A stretch of DNA of 27,009 nucleotides from Chromera velia (Eukaryota > Sar > Chromeraceae). Below, piece after piece: positions 20,766 through 27,009 of the stretch. Both the position numbers and the translations under genes were made by a program. Numbering within the stretch: the first letter of the stretch is position 1; each line of letters opens with the position of its first letter. The notes beneath the pieces are model-generated. The model saw nothing but the letters and a program-made list of their open reading frames with translations, was not told where the DNA came from and did not search any database. Location of the stretch: assembly GCA_018398765.1 (NCBI GenBank), contig JAHBMJ010000582.1:17590-44598 (forward strand), read 5' to 3'.

Positions 20766-22316
20766 TCATAGTTCTGGCTTGTATAGAGGCAGCCTATTAC
20801 TACTCAGAGGCCGCTCACTGGCAGACGGACTCGCAGCAAGTCTGAGACGCATGCTGCTTCGGCGGCCGCTATCAGTGGTAAAAGCAGGAGCTGCACAATC
20901 CTTCGCGCTGGTAGGTGGACTCCTATGCTTCATCCCATCACTGGTGTTCACTTTATGGGGCTTCAACTCTTTCTTTTTGCCACGTCCTGTTTTTGCCCCT
21001 TTAGGCGATTTGTCCCGAAGAAACACCGTTGTTGTGCCCCCTTTCGACTTCCGGCTTTGTACAATCGTTCGGACTGCAGGTTTCATGCCAGTCCCGGGGC
21101 CGGTGTTGCCTTCCCGACCCTTAAAACGCTTCTGGCGCTGCCCACTGGCAGTCAGCGATTCCGAGTCGTTTTTCTGTCTCTTTGCTCGAGACTTTGGTTG
21201 CTGCAATCATATGACTCGGATGCGGCAACACGGGAGGAAGAGAAAAAAAGAAGGAGAAGTGAACTTCCAGCAGAAAGAAGTAAAGATGGGAGGCAGAAAA
21301 GATGAAAAAAGTCAAAAATTGAGTGGGCAACACATGGTGACACTGTGGCACCCCGAGTGAAAGAAATTGGTTTGTGTAGCCAGCTGTAGAGATTGAGTGG
21401 GACTGAGTGAGTGTAGGGCCGTGAAATGACCATGAGAGGAATGAGAAGGGCCTAAGGACAGTCAGCAGGGAAATGGGACAAGGAAGAAACAGGAAGGTGA
21501 CATGGACTGATTCAGGCGATAGTCGGTAAAAGCTGCCCTTTGTGTCTGTAATCCATCTGTAACTGTCAGAAAAGAAGATTGAAGAAGAAGCTGGAGAAAA
21601 GTAACTGGAGACGGTATACAAAAAGATACATACCAAACCATGCTGACCTCTGGAACGAGTTTTTTCAGGTCCTCGCCAAACTTGAAGAACAGAAGCTGTT
21701 TCAGCCTCCGTTGAAACTCAAAGTCCTCGACTACACGAAAAAAAGGGCCTGATTCCATCCAATTGTTGGCATCGATGCGGTCGTTCCGTCTCGAAGTCCT
21801 TTCGTCGTGCAGGTCATCTTCTGTGAAGTCAGAAGGATCATCATCGCGAAACACATAGAGACAAAAAGAGTCTTTAAGCTTTCGGATCCCCTTTCCCAAA
21901 AAAAGAGCCAACAAGCAGTCCTTTGCTCTGCACTCCTCTTCGTCTTTGGACTCGCTCCACTCTGGTTTCGTGAACCAATGTTGTTTTTCAAAGTTCCGGA
22001 TGACTTTTTCGGTTGTCATCCCTGCATCGAAGTGTGCCCCCTTCAATTGTAGCATAAACATAGACCCATTGGTATATGTCAAGTACACTTTATCTGAGCG
22101 GGTGAGGGACTTCAAAATTTTTGAAACGATCTCGTTGCTCTTTTGCCCTTTCCAAACAAGGAAATAATCTGCTGGCAGAACAACACCCTCTTCTGGAAAA
22201 GCCTTGAAAATCTCGTCCCTTGCCTGTCTCAAGGAGAGGTTGCGATCGTCAATAACCATTCGAAGGTCCTCCAAGAGGTCCAAAGCATCCTTTCTGTAGA
22301 TCGCGTTCAATGACAT
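20766..22316 (-). CDS. Element gene A: unknown protein with basic C-terminal tail, 3 exons
   Basis: Exon 1 runs from ATG 22316 to 21634 (227 codons plus 2 nt) with a GTATGT donor. It starts MSLNAIYRKDALDLLEDLR and holds GVVLPADYFLVWKGQKSNEI, YLTYTNGSMFMLQLKGAHFD, LALFLGKGIRKLKDSFCLYV and FFRVVEDFEFQRRLKQLLFF, a folded-looking alpha/beta protein with a DDDPSDFTEDD acidic loop. A short exon 21562-21508 (YRWITDTKGSFYRLSPES) fits the phase. Exon 3, 21200-20766, is a Lys/Arg/Ser-rich tail beginning QPKSRAKRQKND and ending LYKPEL. The exon 2 donor (GTCCAT) is weak. I recognise no domain. The position inside the TIR element and the divergent partner suggest an element-encoded function, such as a DNA-binding accessory protein; that is inference. 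Confidence 0.55.
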
Positions 22317-22478
22317 TGCAGCGAGACGGGAAGAAGAACGGTCATGAGAAGAAAAAAATGTACTGTATCCAACTTTCCACAAACAAGACTTCCTTGATTT
22401 TAGGCACACAGTTTTGCGGCTTCACTTCGGTTGCTTGAGATTGCAGTATATATCTCCCTCAAGTGTAGACTCGCAAAT

Positions 22479-22482
<4 letters not shown>

Positions 22483-22511
<29 letters not shown>
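22483..22511 (+). repeat. (GA)n microsatellite between the two element genes
   Basis: About 14 GA units in the 665-bp divergent intergenic region (22317-22981) of the nested element. An open plus frame at 22414-22683, including DYTKYSQRSIDSRLQLRG, spans it but has no support as a gene. This region should hold the promoters of both element genes. Confidence 0.95.
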
Positions 22512-22514
<3 letters not shown>

Positions 22515-22981
22515 CATGGTCACATCTGTTGACGATTACACAAAATATTCACAACGATCGATCGACTCACGACTGCAGCTGCGCGGTCGGCCCGCGACCG
22601 CAAAAAAAGCTATAGCTAGGGCCGCGCTGGCCGGCATGCATGCATACTGCATGGGCTGTTATGCAGGGAGATGCGGCTTGTAGGCAGAATTTGAAGGGCA
22701 AAAGAAAGAAAGATCGATAGTGCTTGGGACAACGACTCCCGGAGGACTGAAGTCAAACGACGAGCACGTCTCTTCAACTCTCTTGGATCCTCCGTCTCTT
22801 ATGCACAATCGATCTGTGCAACAAATGAATTGTTCACTCTTCATCTAGCATCTCTTTCATCTTCAGTCTTCACTCTTTATCCGCTTTGCTTGGAGGAGTC
22901 CGACCTGTTTCAAACACGTTCAAACTTGAGGGGCTGATTCACGACGATTCGCGGCCTGTGGATCTTGTGCCCTCTCATACA

Positions 22982-23941
22982 ATGCGCCCCCCATCCAAAG
23001 GGGGACTTCCACCGCGGTTGAGTCGTGCGGCACTTCGTCTCCTCACAGAGCTTACAGAGCTCATAGGTTCCAAGAATGAGACTCTGGCGAGCCTGGACCG
23101 ATACTTCGATTTTTCTCTTTCAATGCGTGTGTCAGAGGGAGAGATGGTTGAGGGACTTTTTGCATTTGAGCAAGAGAGGAAAAGAATCCTTACAGCCGCA
23201 AAGAAATTGCAGGAGCAACGGTTCCCTTTTGTTTAACCGTATGGTCAATCAGATTGTGTAGAAGTGGCTTTAAAAACTAGAGTTACCGAAATAGAAGGGG
23301 ACGCCTTTCGGGATGCTCTCATTGAGCACATATTCGGGCAAACTGGGTGGAAAGGAAATGTGGAGAGCATCAAATGGTTGATTGGTAACCATGTTCTGGA
23401 GATGAAGTTCGTTCTTTATCGGACAAAGGTCTTAAGGGATGTTAGGCAGTTCCGACGGATGATTGTTGAGGATGACCTTGTTCTTCATGCAGACAGGTCA
23501 GAGGAATGCTCCATTAAATCCTTTGAAAGGATGCTAATCCGGGGCGTTCCATACCAGGACACAGCTCGGCTTCAGTATGATGAGCACGATTATATCCCTT
23601 CACGCCGGCGTGAGCAAAACGATGAAAGGGATCGGGGCCTATGTGTTAGAGTGGGGTTTGCAAAGATCCTTTTTTTCTTTCAAATTGAGAAAAAAACGGT
23701 GCCGTCTTCCCTGCGTGGCGTTCTTGAAGGCGTGCAATTTATATTTTATCAAGCATATGAAGGACTTGAGGTGCTCCCTTCATACTGCCATCTTTTATAT
23801 GCCCTCTATCGACAGAAAGTGAAAAAATATTTTATTGCCCATGTAAACAAAGTGATCGATCGTGTTCTTACTCTTCCTGATCGCCGCTCAACAACCGACG
23901 ATCCGCTATACGTATGGATCTGCCCGTATTTACGACATTAA
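22982..23941 (+). pseudogene. Element gene B: unknown protein, one ORF broken by a single TAA
   Basis: ATG 22982 (MRPPSKGGLPPRLSRAALRL) opens 84 codons to TAA at 23234-23236, and the same frame then continues 235 codons to the stop at 23939-23941. The first part is helical (LDRYFDFSLSMRVSEGEMVE). The second holds VTEIEGDAFRDALIEHIFGQ, RRMIVEDDLVLHADRSEECS, VRVGFAKILFFFQIEKK and VNKVIDRVLTLPD, ending YVWICPYLRH. No canonical intron spans the TAA (the shortest GT-AG choice would be about 31 nt), so I read it as a nonsense mutation. The end, a beta-rich FAKILFFFQI segment, then VNKVIDRVLTLP and a hydrophobic end, resembles the C-terminal regions of some EnSpm-like transposases; this is a weak impression. 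The open frame extends upstream to 22886 without an ATG. Confidence 0.5.
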
Positions 23942-24117
23942 ACATATTCAAACTTGAGAGTACTCCTACAACTTTCAACTTGAAGTAATACCCAACTTTA
24001 ACCTTAAATGAACTTTAAAACTTTTAATTTTGATTTCTGAACTTTAGAATTGCCAGTGCCAGTGAACACTGAGAGTTTGAGCTTCAAGTTTGACTTACCG
24101 ATCACATTCTTTTTCAA
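23942..24117. other. AT-rich flank inside the element, no gene
   Basis: Repeats of ACTTTAAA and AACTTTTAATT resemble the AT-rich words at 8940-9130. No coding frame. Confidence 0.5.
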
Positions 24118-24408
24118 TATCTATAAGGAATGACAAACTAAAATATCTAAGATATTTGACGATATTTGCAATTATTTCTATCCCCCATTATTTCTAAGTC
24201 TGAGTTACACATAAGATAATGAAAGATAATGATAATGATAATTAAATTATTTGAAATAATTATTTGGTGAAATATCATCAAATATCTTAAAATATCTTGA
24301 AATATCACAAATATCCCTAAATATCTTCAAATATCTGAATATTTGGATATTTCATAATCAAATATCTTGGATATACGGATATTTTAGTTTGTCATTCCTC
24401 ATAGATGA
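24118..24408. repeat. Right terminal region with an extra copy of the left end
   Basis: Ends with the right TIR at 24408. At 24118 it also begins with a diverged TIR in left-end orientation (TATCTATAAGGAATGACAAA) followed by TTTCTATCCCCCATTA, as at the left end. The 291-bp segment thus looks like a complete short TIR element by itself. No matching 3-bp duplication flanks it (CAA versus AAG), so it is more likely an internal duplication than a separate insertion. Confidence 0.7.
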
Positions 24409-24411
24409 AGC
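24409..24411. repeat. Target site duplication AAG (right)
   Basis: Three bases immediately outside the right TIR, matching 20171-20173. Confidence 0.65.
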
Positions 24412-24412
24412 T

Positions 24413-27008
24413 TACAAGCAGTCTGCCCTCTCTCCATCATGTAGAGGGCATTCAGTCAGCACATGGATTTGATTTTCGACTGCTTGAATGTTAAGCAGGT
24501 CAAAGCAAACCATGCATTTCCTTTCTATCAATGGGGTCCCTCTGCCTCCTTCTGTTGAGAACTTCTCCCTGTTTACCTAGCTCCAAGTTTCTCTCTCCCA
24601 TCCAAAATACAGCCCTTCTTCTGTGGACAGGCCAGGAAGCTATCTTTATATAGCAGATGGGAGTTCTCCCTATCTTATCTCTATCTAATAAAATGCTTCT
24701 GTCTGTATCTTCTCCATTCTTGCTGTTGTGCAGCCACAGATTTAGGCGATTTCCGTTGGATAGAGACGCATAGATAGGATGCATGACGCCTTCTCTCAGC
24801 TCTTCCCTCTCGGCCCTTCCTCTTTTCTGCACTGACCTCTTAACTCTCTCTGTAAATGCTTCCTTTTTCCTCTTTATAATTTCTTCCTTTTTCAGTGCTT
24901 CTATCCACCTTACTATTCTGTCTCTTCTCTCAAAGGAAGGTTGTCTGCCTGCAGCTTCTGGTTCTCTTCCTATCTGGAAGGGATGGCTTCTTGTCTCTGT
25001 GAAAAGTGTTTCGACACATTTCTACAAGTGGGGGAAAAAGTGAAAGGGGTGAAGCTTCCTTCCTCTAAGTTCTGAATCGACTCCTTCCTGTAATGATTGA
25101 ATGAGTGCATGGCCTGTCGGTGTGTCTTTTCCTTTTTGGATTACCTTCCTCGTCCACATCAGGGTTCTCTGTGCAACCACCAGATCGATAGGAAGAAGGC
25201 CTGCCTCAAGGAAAGTGGTGAGTATGCTTTCTTTCTCTCTTAGTTACAGCACCCATCAAATAAATCTTCTTTGCAGTTTGTTAAACTTTGCAAACGCTTC
25301 CTGCGAGTGTGAATGTACTTCACAGCCATATAACCAAATTGTACACACTGTCTGCCTGAACCATTGAAAATAAGTTGCAGGTGGGATCTCTCCTCCTGCA
25401 CTGATCTTACTTTTCAACATAAAAAAGAGTCTTTCTGCCTTAATCAATCTCTCTCTCATCATTGCATCTGTGGAGCAATCTTCTGTTAAAAGAAGGCCAA
25501 GGTACGGATATTCGCTTGTCTGAACTAACTCTGCCCCACCCAATGTGAATCGCTTTCTTCTCTCCCCCGCTTTCTGTCCAAACTTCATTATTCTTGACTT
25601 ATCTGATAGAAGGAGCTTCAAAGGCCTCGCATACTCCTCCAGTGCCTTCAGAAGCCTCTCCATCTCCTCTGCCTCTATCGATTGAAGGTATGTGTTGTCA
25701 GCAAAAAGCCCGACAGAGAAGTTCTCTTGTGCATCCTCGGGTCCTTTCTGGAGCTTGGGACCCCTCCCGGTGAGGCCTGCCCTCCTCCCAATATCTGCTG
25801 GCATGTCATTTGTATATCCTTTAAATAGAGAAGGTCCTACCGGACCTCCCTGCTTTGACTCTTTTTCTTCCTGAAACCAGAAATCACTCCCCTTCACCCT
25901 TGCTCTAATATTTCGTAGCGACTCACATACCTACTTAATGGTCTCTTCCCGCAACCCGTGCTTTCTCAACTGTCCAGGCATTCTACTGTGAGATGCTTCA
26001 TCAAATGCACTTATGAAATCAATAAAAGAAACAAAAAGAATCTTAAGACGAGCGATCGATTGAAGCAAAAGAAAAATTGCATTCAAGGTTCCCACCCCTT
26101 TACTGTAGGCGAACTGCACATGGGTCCGTTTCTCCCTTCCCTCTGTCTCTACCACATCCCTCACGTACAACTCCCCCCATTTTGCATCGGCTGAGTCTAA
26201 GTGAATTGGTCTCCATCCTTTTTGAATGTTCTGCGGCTTCCCTGGTTTAGCAAGTGTGGAGATCACGAGATCATTCCATCTAGACGGCTACCATATGAAA
26301 CGAGCACATACATTTATCAATGCATAGTAACACTCGACCACTGTTGCCGACTTTGTTATTGCACCATGCACACCCGGAGGCATGCCATCTTTCCCTGCCG
26401 CTTTTTTGGGGTTTCCGTTCTTTTTTAATCCTTCATGCACCTTCTTTATATCTATCCTCCATTCTTTTGCTTCTGTCAGTGCTTCGAAGATACGTGAGAC
26501 GGTTTCCATAATTTCTTCTTCTGCGTCTTCGTTTTCATCTTTCTTCCACTGTTTTTCCCATCCTCTTACTATTTTTTCTTCAGTCAGCGTATCTTCCTTT
26601 CTTACCTCTTTCTTTTTGCTCAGCTGGTTCCATACCTTCCATTCTCCTCCTTTCTCTACCAGCTGACTTGTGATTCTTTCTATTCTTTTGAATCTCTGCC
26701 TTGCCTCCTCTCTTTTTATCGTTCTTCTTCTCTCCCTGCTTGCTGAGTGCAAAGCTTCTTTTGCTTCTTTCAATTCTCTTTCTACTGATTCTGTCTTTTC
26801 TTCGTCGAGTTTTTTTTTTGTCTCTCTGACTTTTTTTCCTGCCTGTGATTCGATCTTTTTCACTTGTTTGATTCTCCTCCTGATTATGATCTCTGGTGTG
26901 TCGTCCTCTCTAACGTTTGCCCCTCTTCTGTATTTCTTTTCTTTCTTGCACGCTTTCTTGTATTCCTCCTTTACTGCTTTTTTCAGCTTCCTGTATGGTC
27001 TATCTAGT
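24413..27008 (-). pseudogene. LINE reverse transcriptase polyprotein, inactivated
   Basis: One frame from the window edge to about 24500 with stops only at TAG 26290, TAG 25933, TGA 25258, TAA 25246 and TAG 25024, then a frameshift before 24500. Order: charged helical region (KKLDEEKTESVERELKEAKE), GKDGMPPGVHGAI, STLAKPGKPQNIQKGWRPIH (RT motif 2 region), FIDFISAFDEASHSRM (motif A with D and FD), GGPVGPSLFKGYTNDM (motif B-like), GLFADNTYLQS (motif C), then YPYLGLLLTED. Motif C should read YADD/FADD; the second Asp is Asn here (codon AAC), so the enzyme would be inactive even without the stops. After the frameshift, CFDLLNIQAVENQIHVLTEC keeps the H-x4-C half of the C-terminal zinc knuckle; the second Cys of its first half appears lost. 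Confidence 0.85.
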
Positions 27009-27009
27009 G

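Larger units (their letters stand above)
20174..24408. mobile_element. 4.2-kb TIR element nested in the LINE
   Basis: Left end CATCTATGAGGAATGACAAA at 20174 and the same sequence reversed ending at 24408; over 31 bp the two ends differ at two positions. Both are flanked by AAG (20171-20173 and 24409-24411), a 3-bp target duplication. Removing the element plus one AAG rejoins the LINE frame. Subterminal regions are rich in AAATATC/GATATTT and share TTTCTATCCCCCATTA. Inside lie two divergent genes of unknown function (22316-20766 minus; 22982-23941 plus). Three-base duplications are made by CACTA/EnSpm and PIF/Harbinger elements, but the ends are not CACTA and no DDE core was recognised. It may be non-autonomous or a new family. 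Confidence 0.75.
24409..27009 (-). mobile_element. LINE (non-LTR retrotransposon), central part, runs off right edge
   Basis: Minus-strand element with a pre-RT helical region, reverse transcriptase and zinc-knuckle region in order, followed by the 4.2-kb insertion and then its 3' part at 19527-20173. The endonuclease and 5' end would lie beyond 27009. The clade cannot be told from this fragment. Confidence 0.85.

Noticed and set aside
20766-21360. Plus-strand 200-codon frame with hydrophobic N-terminus (20758-21360)
   Set aside because: It lies opposite the basic C-terminal exon of element gene A, which joins in phase with upstream exons; the hydrophobic character is the antisense of Lys/Arg codons.
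1-27009. CRISPR arrays, bacterial operons, riboswitches
   Set aside because: The window is eukaryotic; no regularly spaced repeats or Shine-Dalgarno-led ORFs were seen.

Overview
The window is nuclear DNA of a unicellular eukaryote. Genes are split into small exons by many GT-AG introns, some only about 49-55 nt long. Microsatellites and homopolymers are frequent, and transposable elements carry degenerate copies. The intron style, the mixed base composition and the pairing of a FANCJ-type helicase with an LRAT-domain protein would fit an alveolate alga such as a chromerid. That is an inference; nothing here proves the species.

Layout. (1) 1-5758, minus: eight consecutive exons of a FANCJ/BRIP1-like Fe-S DEAH helicase. 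All junction phases agree. The gene runs off the left edge before the second RecA lobe. (2) 5759-6273: short divergent intergenic region. (3) 6274-8714, plus: a complete four-exon gene with an LRAT (NlpC/P60-type) domain, an unassigned N-terminal region and a C-terminal hydrophobic segment. (4) 8715-10470: AT-rich then purine-rich non-coding DNA with a (TA)n tract and a diverged direct repeat. (5) 10870-18040: weaker gene candidates on both strands. The best is a minus-strand multi-exon gene of unknown function between about 16581 and 14656. Large CT/TTTC tracts and GA repeats lie between them. (6) 19200-19490: TGAATTTA-type hairpin repeat. (7) 19527-27009, minus: a decayed LINE (non-LTR retrotransposon) with reverse-transcriptase motifs, several in-frame nonsense codons and a TCCTAA-repeat 3' end.

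The LINE is split by a 4.2-kb inserted element at 20174-24408. The element has near-identical 31-bp terminal inverted repeats, AAATATC-rich subterminal arrays and a 3-bp AAG target duplication. If the element and one AAG copy are removed, the LINE reading frame closes without a shift. Inside are two divergently transcribed genes that I do not recognise. One is a three-exon gene with a basic tail. The other is a long ORF broken by one TAA. This nested element, probably an undescribed DNA transposon family or its non-autonomous derivative, is the most interesting object in the window.

Confidence is high for the helicase, the LRAT gene and the LINE, and good for the nested insertion. It is only moderate to low for the candidates between 10.8 and 18.1 kb, where open frames exist on both strands.
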